Translations under genes and position numbers: made by a program
Shown here: positions 1 through 7,068 of the stretch, one piece after another
Position numbering within the stretch: position 1 is the first letter of the stretch
Layout: each line of letters begins with the position of its first letter
Source: Phycisphaerae bacterium
GTDB taxonomy: Bacteria; Planctomycetota; Phycisphaerae; JAJVII01
DNA: 10,471 nucleotides
Assembly (NCBI GenBank): GCA_028706835.1
Contig: JAQTVL010000100.1
Span: 1-10,471, forward strand
Direction of reading: 5' to 3'
Notes under the pieces: model-generated
Databases searched by the model: none
The model's input: only the letters and a program-made list of their open reading frames with translations
Told to the model about the DNA's origin: nothing

Positions 1-273
1 TTCCAGGGCGACCGCAGCCACTTCTACGACCAGTTGGTCGACCGCGGCGTGCCGGTCAGCCGGACGGTCGGCATCTGCTACATGCTCGCAGCCGTCTTCG
101 CCGGAGTCGCCTGGATCGGCGCCATCGACATCGCCCGCCTGGGCTGGTCCGTGCTGCTCTACGCCGCCCTGATCGCCGTGATGATCGCGCTGCTGATCAG
201 GCACGGCTTCGTGCGAGTCGACCGCCCCCGCGAAACGAAACCCGACCCGCCCGATGTTTCACCTGGAGCATGA
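1..273 (+). CDS. C-terminal end of MraY/WecA-family glycosyl-1-phosphate transferase (partial)
   Basis: This is the last 90 codons of a gene that enters from the left edge in frame 1 and ends at TGA 271-273. Enzymes of this family sit in the inner membrane and transfer a sugar-1-phosphate (often GlcNAc-1-P) from a UDP-sugar to a polyprenyl phosphate, the first step of many surface polysaccharides. Near its start it shows GDRSHFYDQLVDRG followed by VPVSRTV, which matches the family's cytoplasmic His-rich loop (DRxHxxHxLxxxG) just before the last membrane segments. Two hydrophobic stretches follow (about residues 26-45 and 50-68), then a charged, proline-rich tail. Where the common HxxH motif has its second histidine, this protein reads HFYD. 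The catalytic Asp-rich loops lie outside the window, so the exact substrate is open. The family call is fairly sure; the substrate is not. Confidence 0.75.
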   Translation, partial: FQGDRSHFYDQLVDRGVPVSRTVGICYMLAAVFAGVAWIGAIDIARLGWSVLLYAALIAVMIALLIRHGFVRVDRPRETKPDPPDVSPGA

Positions 274-424
274 CTCGCATTATTGTCGGCATGGTTCAAA
301 TTGTTGGGTTTTGGGTAACAGTTCCGACAGGGCGACTGGTTCCCTTGCGGGACTGGACAAAGGGTCACGTACTATTTCAGCCCGCCGCAAATAGATCGTG
401 ACCCCTGCCCTAAAGGAAAGACAG
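274..424. other. Intergenic leader between the transferase and the first Kelch gene
   Basis: These 151 bases hold no gene. The right half contains the hairpin at 362-404 and the ribosome binding site AAAGGAAAG at 412-420. A poor sigma70-like pair can be drawn (TTGCGG at 345-350, TACTAT at 370-375, 19-nt spacer), with the -10 inside the hairpin, but I do not trust it enough to call a promoter. TGTCGG at 284-289 and CCGACA at 324-329 form a loose inverted repeat with too long a gap to mean much. The first Kelch gene may be co-transcribed with the transferase or have its own promoter here. Confidence 0.4.
362..404 (+). promoter_or_regulatory. Long hairpin in the leader of the first Kelch gene
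   Basis: GGGTCACG at 362-369 is complementary to CGTGACCC at 397-404, and inside it CTATTT at 372-377 is complementary to AAATAG at 389-394. The two helices are separated by a symmetric 2x2 mismatch (TA against AT). The whole forms a 16-position stem with 14 pairs and an 11-nt loop (CAGCCCGCCGC). It ends 20 nt before the ATG at 425 and 10 nt before the GGAAAG ribosome binding site. No T-run follows, so it does not look like a standard intrinsic terminator. It could act as an mRNA structure controlling translation, or as a DNA operator. The pairing is seen directly; the role is inferred. Confidence 0.55.
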
Positions 425-3034
425 ATGATGATGACAAACGCAATGAAAGTACTGAACTGTTTGGTTGTGGTGACGCTCATCCAATGGGGCGGGGCGCGGG
501 GTGCATCCGTAGCGGACGATTTGCCGGCCAACGCATGGACGACAGTGGACACCGGCATCGCCGTCGGGACGTCGGCCGGGCTGGTGTATCTGCCGGAGCA
601 GAAAGGCATGCTCCAACTGGCGCCGGGGCAGAACTCGATCTTCGGGCTGAACGACCGGAAGTGGGCGACCACCGCCCCGGCGATCGCGAAAGGGCAACCT
701 TGCCAATGGTACACCTCGTGGGCGAAAGGACACCCGATTATCGGGGGGTACAACGTCGGCTTCTGGGCGGCGCACCAGATGTGCTACCTGCCGGACGAGA
801 AGAGAGTGCTCTGCTATTGGGGCGGTTCGACGTTCAAGTACGACCCGGTGGCGAACGCCTGCGAGAACATGGACATCGCCCTCTCGAAGGCGCCCCCGGA
901 CGTCATGATGGGCAGCATGGTCTGGGACGCGGCCGGGAAGCGGGCGATCCTGTTTGGCGGCGGATACATTCGAGCGCACACAACCAACCCGTATGGAGAC
1001 AATACAACTCCCCCCGCGGACGCCTGGCAACCCGAGAACTGGGACCGGCGCGGAACCTGGGCGTACGATCCCTCCGAGAACACGTGGCGGAAACTGGAGA
1101 CGGCCTCCAAGGATGTGTATGCCGCCAACGTCAGACTCGTGGAGTGTGGGAAGGAACTTCGCGCGCTCTGGGGCGCGGCGCGCGGGATCGCGTTCGAATA
1201 CGGCGATCGTGTTTCACAAAAGAAGCCTGCGGAATTAGCGGGCCTGGTTGAAAAGTTCGCAGCCGAAATGGCGGCCTTTGCCAAGGCGAATCGCGGCAAG
1301 GGCGGGAGTGAATACGAGAAGCGGCGGTTCGCCGAGGCCGTCGATCTGATCGAGAAGGATGTGGCTGCGAAATTGGCCGAAGCGTCCGCGGCGCTGAAGG
1401 CGGAAGACGGCTGGAAGGCGTTTCGCGCCCTGGACGAGGCCGAGAAGACATTGATCGCGGCCCAGGAGGCGGTTACGTACGCCCCGCCGCCTCGCTACTA
1501 TGGCCGGTTGACGCTGGACTCCGCCAACAAAGCTCTGGTGTTGTTCGGCGGATTCAGAGGCGACAAGGCGCTTGCCGACACGTGGTTGTTCCATTTGGGC
1601 ACCGACCGGTGGGAGCGATGCGTGGTGGAGAAACATCCTCCGGTTACCGGCTCGGGGATGGTGGCGATGGACTACGACGCGGCGAACAAGGTCGTTGTCC
1701 TGGCGCACCAGGACGGCAGTCTTTGGACATTTGATGCGGGCAAGCGCCAGTGGCGGCAGTGGAAGATGGACGGCGTCTTCGGCAACAAGGGCAAGGGCGC
1801 GACCTGGATGAGTTTGGAGTATTCGCCGGAGACGGCAGCGCACGTTGGGGTCGTCACGGAACCGAATCGGGAGAGTCCGGCCAATCCCCGTCTGACGCAG
1901 TTGATCCGGCTGGATATGAAGACGGCCAAGGAAGTGGAGGCGGCGGCCGGTGCGCCGGACGAGACGTGGTGCTCGGATAAGGTTTCGGTGTCTTGGAGTT
2001 TCCTGCCGAAAACCCAGGCGGAGTATCGCGAGCGGGTTGCGGCGCACAAGAAGTTTCTGGCCGCCATGCCGGACAATACCTGGACCGAACTGAAACTTCC
2101 GTACAGCGCCTGGGGCCGCGCCTACGGCTCGTTCTGCCACGACTGGGACCGCGACGAGATTTACCTCTACGGCGGCGGGCATTCGGCCTACCAGGGCAAC
2201 GAGTTAAGCCAATACGATCTGGCGGGGAACATGTGGATGGAATCGTGGAACCCGGAGTTCCCTCCGAGTCCGCACGGAAGCCCTGCGGGAGATTGCTGGG
2301 GTCCGACGTTCAATGTTTCGGTGAAGCCGTCCAATCACGCCTATCATCTTTGCGCGTACTGGGGCGCGGCCGGGAAGTTGGCGTGCGCATTCCGGCCGTA
2401 TGATCCGGTGATCCTCTACGACCCGGACCGAATGCGCTACGCCGACGAGAAGGTGGCGGCAACGGACAAGCGGACACTCGGAGGACAACTCGTGGCGATG
2501 GGTGGCGTGCCGGAGTTGTATGGCGTTAATCACTGGGGCGCAACCATTTGGAAAGCGGATGCGAAGGGCCTGTGCAAGACATGGGTGGCGAGTGGACCGT
2601 TCAGGGGACCGGAGGAATTCGGGGCGATCAGCGACCGGGTCAAGCCGGTTTTCGATACGAAACGAAACAGGATACTTGTTTACGGTGCGTACAACGACAA
2701 GACCCGGAAGACCGCCAATGCCACGTGGTCCTATGGCGTCAAGAGCGGCCAGTGGGAGAAGATCGAGTCGAAGATGGAACCGGAAGGCACGGTGGCGCCA
2801 GTTCCAGTCTGGTGGAATTACGCCTATTCCACCAAGGATGACTGCCTGCTGCTTGCCGACGCGGGCGGTACGTGGGTTTACGATTGCGAGAAGAACGTCT
2901 GGAAGAAACTCGACTGCAAGCCGTGCGGCACGCAGGCAGGGGTGATCTATTCGCCCAGGCAAAACCTGTTCTATCTGCTCGACGGCAACGGCTACGCGCC
3001 GCAGAGGGTGTTTGTGTTCCGATACAGGCCGTGA
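425..3034 (+). CDS. Exported double-propeller Kelch protein with helical insert (paralog 1)
   Basis: A protein of 869 residues of unknown function. I chose ATG 425 over a GTG at 398 because GGAAAG (415-420) is well spaced before it and because the resulting N-terminus is a signal peptide (hydrophobic core LNCLVVVTLIQW, probable cut after ARGA near residue 27). Kelch-type blades recur: a strand ending in GG, then a YDP or xxD turn, then a W about 10 residues on. Examples lie near residues 128-150, 174-225 (AILFGGGY, TWAYDPSENTW), 370-400 (LVLFGGF, TWLFHLGTDRW), 423-450, 578-607 (YLYGGGHSAYQGNE), 749-782 and 807-831. About a dozen blades suggest two propellers. Residues about 230-350 break the first propeller with a charged, Ala/Glu/Lys-rich segment likely to be alpha-helical. 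There is no membrane anchor or PEP-CTERM-like tail, so the protein is probably periplasmic or secreted. I see no catalytic signature of galactose oxidase. It is paralogous to the protein at 4518-7010, with the same blade order and insert position. Binding of a glycan or a partner protein is a guess from fold alone. Confidence 0.85.
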   Translation: MMMTNAMKVLNCLVVVTLIQWGGARGASVADDLPANAWTTVDTGIAVGTSAGLVYLPEQKGMLQLAPGQNSIFGLNDRKWATTAPAIAKGQPCQWYTSWAKGHPIIGGYNVGFWAAHQMCYLPDEKRVLCYWGGSTFKYDPVANACENMDIALSKAPPDVMMGSMVWDAAGKRAILFGGGYIRAHTTNPYGDNTTPPADAWQPENWDRRGTWAYDPSENTWRKLETASKDVYAANVRLVECGKELRALWGAARGIAFEYGDRVSQKKPAELAGLVEKFAAEMAAFAKANRGKGGSEYEKRRFAEAVDLIEKDVAAKLAEASAALKAEDGWKAFRALDEAEKTLIAAQEAVTYAPPPRYYGRLTLDSANKALVLFGGFRGDKALADTWLFHLGTDRWERCVVEKHPPVTGSGMVAMDYDAANKVVVLAHQDGSLWTFDAGKRQWRQWKMDGVFGNKGKGATWMSLEYSPETAAHVGVVTEPNRESPANPRLTQLIRLDMKTAKEVEAAAGAPDETWCSDKVSVSWSFLPKTQAEYRERVAAHKKFLAAMPDNTWTELKLPYSAWGRAYGSFCHDWDRDEIYLYGGGHSAYQGNELSQYDLAGNMWMESWNPEFPPSPHGSPAGDCWGPTFNVSVKPSNHAYHLCAYWGAAGKLACAFRPYDPVILYDPDRMRYADEKVAATDKRTLGGQLVAMGGVPELYGVNHWGATIWKADAKGLCKTWVASGPFRGPEEFGAISDRVKPVFDTKRNRILVYGAYNDKTRKTANATWSYGVKSGQWEKIESKMEPEGTVAPVPVWWNYAYSTKDDCLLLADAGGTWVYDCEKNVWKKLDCKPCGTQAGVIYSPRQNLFYLLDGNGYAPQRVFVFRYRP

Positions 3035-3059
3035 CCCCCGCACCGGCAAGCCCTGTAGG

Positions 3060-3096
3060 GGCGCAATAGAACCGTTGGGGCGCGCCCTTCTATCGC
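3060..3096. terminator. Possible weak bidirectional terminator
   Basis: In the 96-bp gap between two converging genes, ATAGAA at 3066-3071 pairs with TTCTAT at 3088-3093 around a 16-nt GC-rich loop that contains the self-complementary GGGCGCGCCC. There is no clear U-tract on either side. The position between converging stops is the main argument. Weak call. Confidence 0.25.
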
Positions 3097-3130
3097 CTCC
3101 CTGTGACACGAGCCCTGCCCCGCCGTCGGC

Positions 3131-4339
3131 TCAGAGCAACTGCGACAAGAACGTCCTCGCCGGCACAACCGCCGGTCGGCCGCGCCGGACAAAGCAATCC
3201 GCCTGCACGTACTCCATATCCAGGACGACCTGAAACGCAAATGGCGCGCCCGTCTGCTCCTGAAAGTAGCTCAGTGAAGGGGCCAGCCGGTCGTCGCCCT
3301 TCTTGGCTTCAACCAGCATCCACGGCTTGCGGTCGCGAACCACAACAAAATCCACCTCGCGCTTGGCTTTGTCCCGCAGGTAACCCAGTTGAAAATCGCC
3401 CAGCCCCAGATCGGACCACCCGTCGACCGCTTTGAGAAGATGACAACCGATGAAGGTCTCGACTCGCTTGCCTTCGTCCTCCGCGTTCAGCCAGTCTCGC
3501 AGGAACCACTTCGGCTCCTTCCGCAGCGATCGCGACACATTCTTGAACCAGGGACGCAGCAGGAATCCGAGATGGAAACCGCAGAGCGCCGTGATCCATC
3601 GCCGCACGGTGTCGGCGGACACCTGAACCTGTTTGGCGAGGCTGCTGTAGTTGAGTTGATCGCCGGACCGCTCCCGCAGAATCGCGACCAGCGTCTCCAA
3701 CTGGCCCAGTTCCTGGATCCTGGTCAGGTCCCGCAGGTCTTCCCGCAGTAACTGCTGCTGTCGCAGGCCCGACCACCGACGCGTAAATCGCATGTCCCGC
3801 TTAAGGAACGGCTCCGGGAATCCGCCGTGCGTCCAGAGAGCATCAAACTCCTCATCGCTGACGCGTCGCGGCTGGCGAATGATTCGATCGGGCTCCGGCA
3901 AGCTCTGCTCGGCCAACTCGCCGATTGTGAACGGATGCATGCGGTAGGAAAGATAGCGGCCCATCAGGCTGTCGCCGCTCCGCCGAAACAGGTCCAGCCG
4001 GGAACTGCCCGTGACGAGGGCCTTCACCTCGCCTGCATAGGTATCGTAGAATCCCTTCAGGAAGCCCTTCCACCGGCGGAACTTGTGCAGTTCGTCAAAG
4101 ACCGCCACCGGAGGCGATTCCGCCAGTCGCTCCAGGCCGAACCGAGCAGCCACCGCTCCCGGCCCCCCCAGGATGACACGTCGATCATCATCGTTGTCCC
4201 AGTTCAGATAATGCGACGAGAGCCCCCGACAGGTGGTCGTCTTGCCCACCTGCCGCGGGCCGCAGACAAAGGCCATCTGGCGATGGCGTGCCAGGTGATC
4301 GCCAAGGATCGTATCGTAGATTCGCCGGCGTGTTTCCAT
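3131..4339 (-). CDS. AAA+ ATPase with DUF4143 / PD-(D/E)xK-like C-terminus
   Basis: A cytoplasmic ATPase of 402 residues if it starts at ATG 4339, or 405 from ATG 4348. Numbering here is from 4348. The Walker A motif GPRQVGKT is at 30-37, Walker B AVFDE at 82-86 (D85, E86), a sensor-like TGSS at 113-116 and GRY at 129-131. This is the order known for the archaeal-type ATPase family joined to DUF4143. A helix-turn-helix-like stretch (LNYSSLAKQVQVSADTVRRW) follows in the middle. The C-terminus has EVDF (D333) and VEAKK (E347, K349), the spacing of a PD-(D/E)xK nuclease core. The family is common, often multi-copy, and its biological role is not settled. Toxin-antitoxin-like, selfish or DNA-handling roles have been suggested. 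It stands alone on the minus strand between two plus-strand Kelch paralogs, which suggests insertion. Neither ATG has a ribosome binding site. The predicted promoter favours ATG 4339. The open frame continues upstream to 4519 without family-like sequence, so I reject the longer start. Confidence 0.88.
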   Translation of the reverse strand: METRRRIYDTILGDHLARHRQMAFVCGPRQVGKTTTCRGLSSHYLNWDNDDDRRVILGGPGAVAARFGLERLAESPPVAVFDELHKFRRWKGFLKGFYDTYAGEVKALVTGSSRLDLFRRSGDSLMGRYLSYRMHPFTIGELAEQSLPEPDRIIRQPRRVSDEEFDALWTHGGFPEPFLKRDMRFTRRWSGLRQQQLLREDLRDLTRIQELGQLETLVAILRERSGDQLNYSSLAKQVQVSADTVRRWITALCGFHLGFLLRPWFKNVSRSLRKEPKWFLRDWLNAEDEGKRVETFIGCHLLKAVDGWSDLGLGDFQLGYLRDKAKREVDFVVVRDRKPWMLVEAKKGDDRLAPSLSYFQEQTGAPFAFQVVLDMEYVQADCFVRRGRPAVVPARTFLSQLL

Positions 4340-4346
4340 GGTGACC

Positions 4347-4374
4347 ATTATCGCTAGTATCGTCACTTGGTCAA
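4347..4374 (-). promoter_or_regulatory. Predicted sigma70-type promoter of the ATPase gene
   Basis: On the minus strand TTGACC (4374-4369) serves as the -35 and GATAAT (4352-4347) as the -10, with a 16-nt spacer. Transcription would begin near 4339-4341, at or beside the ATG at 4339 and downstream of the ATG at 4348. The message would then be leaderless, which agrees with the lack of any Shine-Dalgarno sequence. The -35 lies in the centre of the 32-bp dyad. Boxes are seen; start site and leaderless use are inferred. Confidence 0.6.
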
Positions 4375-4389
4375 GACCAATTGACGATA
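4358..4389. promoter_or_regulatory. 32-bp near-perfect dyad over the ATPase promoter (candidate operator)
   Basis: The left arm reads TATCGTCA, C, TTGGTC and the right arm GACCAA, T, TGACGATA, around a central AA. Fifteen of sixteen pairs match; only C4366 against T4381 fails. The dyad covers the -35 and most of the spacer of the ATPase promoter, the place where a dimeric repressor would block RNA polymerase. It is also about 58 bp upstream of the -10 predicted for the second Kelch gene, so it might affect both divergent genes. A decayed second copy of the dyad is at 7082-7113. Autoregulation by the ATPase's own helix-turn-helix region is possible but untested. Confidence 0.6.
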
Positions 4390-4446
4390 TTGTCGCTTTT
4401 GGACAGGGTAGGCGGCGAGCAGGTATTGTGCCGCATTGACGTCGAG

Positions 4447-4452
4447 TATAAT
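4447..4452 (+). promoter_or_regulatory. Consensus -10 box for the second Kelch gene
   Basis: A perfect TATAAT followed by GG lies 65 nt before ATG 4518. No good -35 stands at 17 nt: TTGTGC at 4426-4431 gives a 15-nt spacer, and TTGACG at 4436-4441 is too close. It may need an activator or use a non-standard -35. It diverges from the ATPase promoter about 75 bp away. Confidence 0.4.
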
Positions 4453-4517
4453 GGCGATCACTATGGCCCCGTGGACACAGGGCTTTTCGCTCGCCAACAC
4501 GAAAGGACTCGCAGACC

Positions 4518-7010
4518 ATGCATCACAACTTCGTTTCCAAGGCAATGATTCCCCTGCTGTCCTGCGTGCTCGCCGGTTCGGCGCTGGCGGCGGAACCGCC
4601 GGCGGCCAACCCGTGGGCCAAGGCGGTCGATGGCAACAAGAACGGCAATCGCCAGGGGGCGGCGCTGGTCTGGCGCCCCGATATCAAACAGGCGATCCTG
4701 CTCGGCGGCTTGCTTGAAGGCCCCGGGGCGCCTGCTCAGACGTTTGACCCGGCGACCGCCACGTGGAGCGACTTGCCGAGCGAGAACCTGGCGGCCTCGA
4801 AGGCCCTGGCCGGCTGGGGCGGCTACGCGCCCGGATGCCAGGCCGTCTACGATCCGACCAGCAAGCTGATCTTCTGCATGCACAACAACGCCTTGCACAG
4901 CTTCGACCCAGTCGCCAAGGCGTGGAAGAAGCTCGCCCCGGAAGGGACCGGTAGCCTGGTCTACCACGCCCTCGCGATCGACGTGGCTGGGCGGCAACTC
5001 GTCGTCGTCGCCGCCGACAAGGACCCGAAGAACCTGGGCTGGTCGGCGACGGCCGTCTACGACATCGCCGCGGACAAATGGTCCCGGCTGGAGGCCGGCA
5101 GCGATGCTGTCCGCAAGGCCCACGAGGACCGCAAGGCGGCGCTCGAGGCCATCCGCGAACTGGTCGGTCGAACGCGCTTCAGTTGGTTCCGCGACCCGGC
5201 GGGCGCGGGAACGGACGCGGAACGCAAGGGCCTGGCCGATCGCGCCGTTGCGCTCGGCAAACTGCCGGGCATGGAGCCGTTCAAGGGCGACCTGGACGCC
5301 TACGCCGGGCAGCTCGGCGAGAAGAAAGGGCTCGACGCGCTCAAGACGGCCCGGGCGCTCCAGCGAAGGTTCGAGGAGGCGATGGAGGCGGCTGCCCCCA
5401 CCCCGCCCGCCCGCCGCAACGCACGGATCGCCTGCGACGTGGCCAACAAGGTCGTGGTGCTCTTCGGCGGCGACCACGAAGACTACACCATGAATGACAC
5501 GTGGATCCTCGATCTGGCGAAGAAGGAGTGGCGGCGCGGCAATCCCAAAGTCGCCCCGCCCCATCGCGGCGGCGGCATGATGACCTACCTGCCAAAGAGC
5601 GGCAAGGTGGCCCTCTACGACGGCTATGTTCAGAACAACAGCCTCGACTACGCCGCCCGGCCATGGAACCACGTCGCCCCGCACGACCTGTGGGTCTATG
5701 ATACCAAGGCGGACTCCTGGACGCTGCTGGCCACCTGGCCGACCAACCCGACATCGTCGGCGTTCTTCGGCTACTCTAGCGAACGCTACTCGTTCCCGGC
5801 GGCCGCTGCCGACGGCGACGACAACCTGATCTTCGCCGACGGCGCCGCCACGTGGAAACTGGCGGTCGATCCCGCCAAGCCGGACGCCGCCGCCGCGGCG
5901 GTCGCCGAGAAACTCGCCAGGCCGGCCAACACCCGGGCCTATCGCACAGGCCCGTTCCTGGCCGAGTTCTGCGAAGTGGCCGATGCACCGAAGGACCCCG
6001 AGTTCGACAAACTGCCGGCTAACAAATGGGTTCGCCTGCCGGGCCCGCCTCGGAACTCGGCAGCCAACGGCGTCCGTGCCAAGACGTGGTGCTCCGCCAC
6101 GTGGGATGCCGACAACGAGCAGATTATCTACTGGGGCGCGGGCCACTGCCTCCGCTCGCCGAGCACGCCGATGCACTGGTCGCCGGCCGCCAATCGCATG
6201 GTCGACGCCTACGACGTCGACGAACCTTACTCCTGGAGCGGCGGCGGGGCCTGCGGCTCCACGCTGCTCGGCCGGCCATGGCTTCTCAGCCCGCACGCCT
6301 ATCGACTGAACTGCTACGACCCGAAGAGCAAGATGATGGTCTACGGCTACGGCGGGTTCCTATACGACCCGGCCAGGATGGAGTGGGTGCGCGGCGTGAG
6401 TTTCGCGCCGCCGTTCGCCATGGAGTGGGGCAACATCGTCATGCAAGGCACGCCGCACGGCGCGGTCGCGTGGGCGGGCCGGCCGAACCGCGGGCCGGGA
6501 AGCCTGTGGCTGTTCGATCAGAAGGATGGGTGGACCGACCTGAAGCCGGCTGGCGACGTGGGCGTGCCGTGGTGCGACTCGAACGGGATGACGTACGATT
6601 CCAAGCGGGACCGGCTGGTTCTGGGCCCAGCCGGCGGCAAGAGCGGCCAGATGACCATCTTCGACTTCGCCACCAAGAAGGCGGAGAAGGTGACGCCCGC
6701 CAACGACGAAGAACTGGGGCGGGTGGGCAACTCGCGGGAGATGGTTTACGTGGCCCATGCCGACTGGATCGTCTTCATGGACTCCGTGGCAAGCGGGGAG
6801 AAGTCGTTTACGCGCATCTACGATTGCGAGAAGAATCGCTACCTGGCGCTCGACGCCGGCAAGACGCCTCACGCGGAAGACAAGGAACTGCACAGCCTGG
6901 CGGCCAGTTACGACGCGAAACGGAAGATTGTTTACGTGATACAGGCCAGCGGCGGCGTGCGAGCGATCAGGCTCGACCCAGCCACGGCAGCCGTGCGGGA
7001 GAAGCCGTAG
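4518..7010 (+). CDS. Exported double-propeller Kelch protein with helical insert (paralog 2)
   Basis: A protein of 830 residues of unknown function, paralogous to the product of 425-3034. ATG 4518 is chosen for the AAAGGA at 4502-4507 and because it opens a clear signal peptide (MIPLLSCVLAGSALA, probable cut before AEPP near residue 25). Kelch-type blades lie near residues 58-85, 117-142, 160-194, 312-341 (VVVLFGGDHED, TWILDLAKKEW), 364-408, 535-565 (IIYWGAGH), 605-626 (MVYGYGGFLYDPARMEW), 648-679, 699-729, 751-779 and 804-826, enough for two propellers. Residues about 196-295 interrupt the first propeller with a charged segment likely to be alpha-helical, at the same point as in paralog 1. 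Local identities include YDCEKN near the C-terminus and PPxR..xxDxANK..VLFGG just after the insert. No anchor or sorting tail is visible, so a periplasmic or secreted place is expected. The gene has its own likely promoter and is followed by a GC-rich hairpin. Confidence 0.85.
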   Translation: MHHNFVSKAMIPLLSCVLAGSALAAEPPAANPWAKAVDGNKNGNRQGAALVWRPDIKQAILLGGLLEGPGAPAQTFDPATATWSDLPSENLAASKALAGWGGYAPGCQAVYDPTSKLIFCMHNNALHSFDPVAKAWKKLAPEGTGSLVYHALAIDVAGRQLVVVAADKDPKNLGWSATAVYDIAADKWSRLEAGSDAVRKAHEDRKAALEAIRELVGRTRFSWFRDPAGAGTDAERKGLADRAVALGKLPGMEPFKGDLDAYAGQLGEKKGLDALKTARALQRRFEEAMEAAAPTPPARRNARIACDVANKVVVLFGGDHEDYTMNDTWILDLAKKEWRRGNPKVAPPHRGGGMMTYLPKSGKVALYDGYVQNNSLDYAARPWNHVAPHDLWVYDTKADSWTLLATWPTNPTSSAFFGYSSERYSFPAAAADGDDNLIFADGAATWKLAVDPAKPDAAAAAVAEKLARPANTRAYRTGPFLAEFCEVADAPKDPEFDKLPANKWVRLPGPPRNSAANGVRAKTWCSATWDADNEQIIYWGAGHCLRSPSTPMHWSPAANRMVDAYDVDEPYSWSGGGACGSTLLGRPWLLSPHAYRLNCYDPKSKMMVYGYGGFLYDPARMEWVRGVSFAPPFAMEWGNIVMQGTPHGAVAWAGRPNRGPGSLWLFDQKDGWTDLKPAGDVGVPWCDSNGMTYDSKRDRLVLGPAGGKSGQMTIFDFATKKAEKVTPANDEELGRVGNSREMVYVAHADWIVFMDSVASGEKSFTRIYDCEKNRYLALDAGKTPHAEDKELHSLAASYDAKRKIVYVIQASGGVRAIRLDPATAAVREKP

Positions 7011-7048
7011 CCCAGGCGGGCGACGGCTGGGAAGAAGCCCTTATCGGC

Positions 7049-7068
7049 CCCCCGAAGGCATTCGGGGG
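7049..7068. terminator. Stem-loop terminator between converging genes
   Basis: CCCCCGAA (7049-7056) and TTCGGGGG (7061-7068) form a perfect 8-bp stem with loop GGCA, 38 nt after the Kelch stop. There is no T-run on either strand, so if it terminates it does so through stem strength or with Rho. It lies between the converging Kelch and reductase genes and could serve both. Its right arm touches the end of the repeated block at 7064-7126. Confidence 0.5.

Larger units (their letters stand above)
4340..4402 (-). repeat. 63-bp repeated promoter/operator block, copy A
   Basis: Read on the minus strand, this block lines up without gaps with 7126-7064. I count 43 identical positions of 63, with the best stretch at the dyad core (TATCGTC, then ATTGGTC, then TGACC). 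It contains the 32-bp dyad and the ATPase promoter, and ends at the ATPase start. This copy keeps near-consensus -35 and -10 boxes and nearly perfect symmetry, so it looks like the functional one. Confidence 0.6.

Noticed and set aside
398..424. GTG start nine codons upstream for the first Kelch gene
   Set aside because: It lies inside the hairpin at 362-404, has no ribosome binding site, and would put a charged extension before the signal peptide.
1235..2182. A 315-codon minus-strand frame inside the first Kelch gene
   Set aside because: Antisense shadow with no recognisable motif.
2204..3109. A 301-codon minus-strand frame inside the first Kelch gene
   Set aside because: Antisense shadow, low-complexity Arg/Pro/Val composition, no ribosome binding site or motif.
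4349..4519. Longer N-terminus for the ATPase from 4519
   Set aside because: The extra 57 residues are not family-like and would cover the promoter, the dyad and the start region of the divergent Kelch gene.
4461..6296. A 611-codon open frame antisense to the second Kelch gene
   Set aside because: It runs opposite a gene with signal peptide and Kelch motifs, is very rich in Arg/Gly/Val, shows no family motif and is explained by high G+C at third positions.
2878..6835. Shared 17-mer TACGATTGCGAGAAGAA in both Kelch genes as a possible DNA repeat
   Set aside because: It encodes the conserved YDCEKN blade segment in both paralogs and is explained by their common origin.
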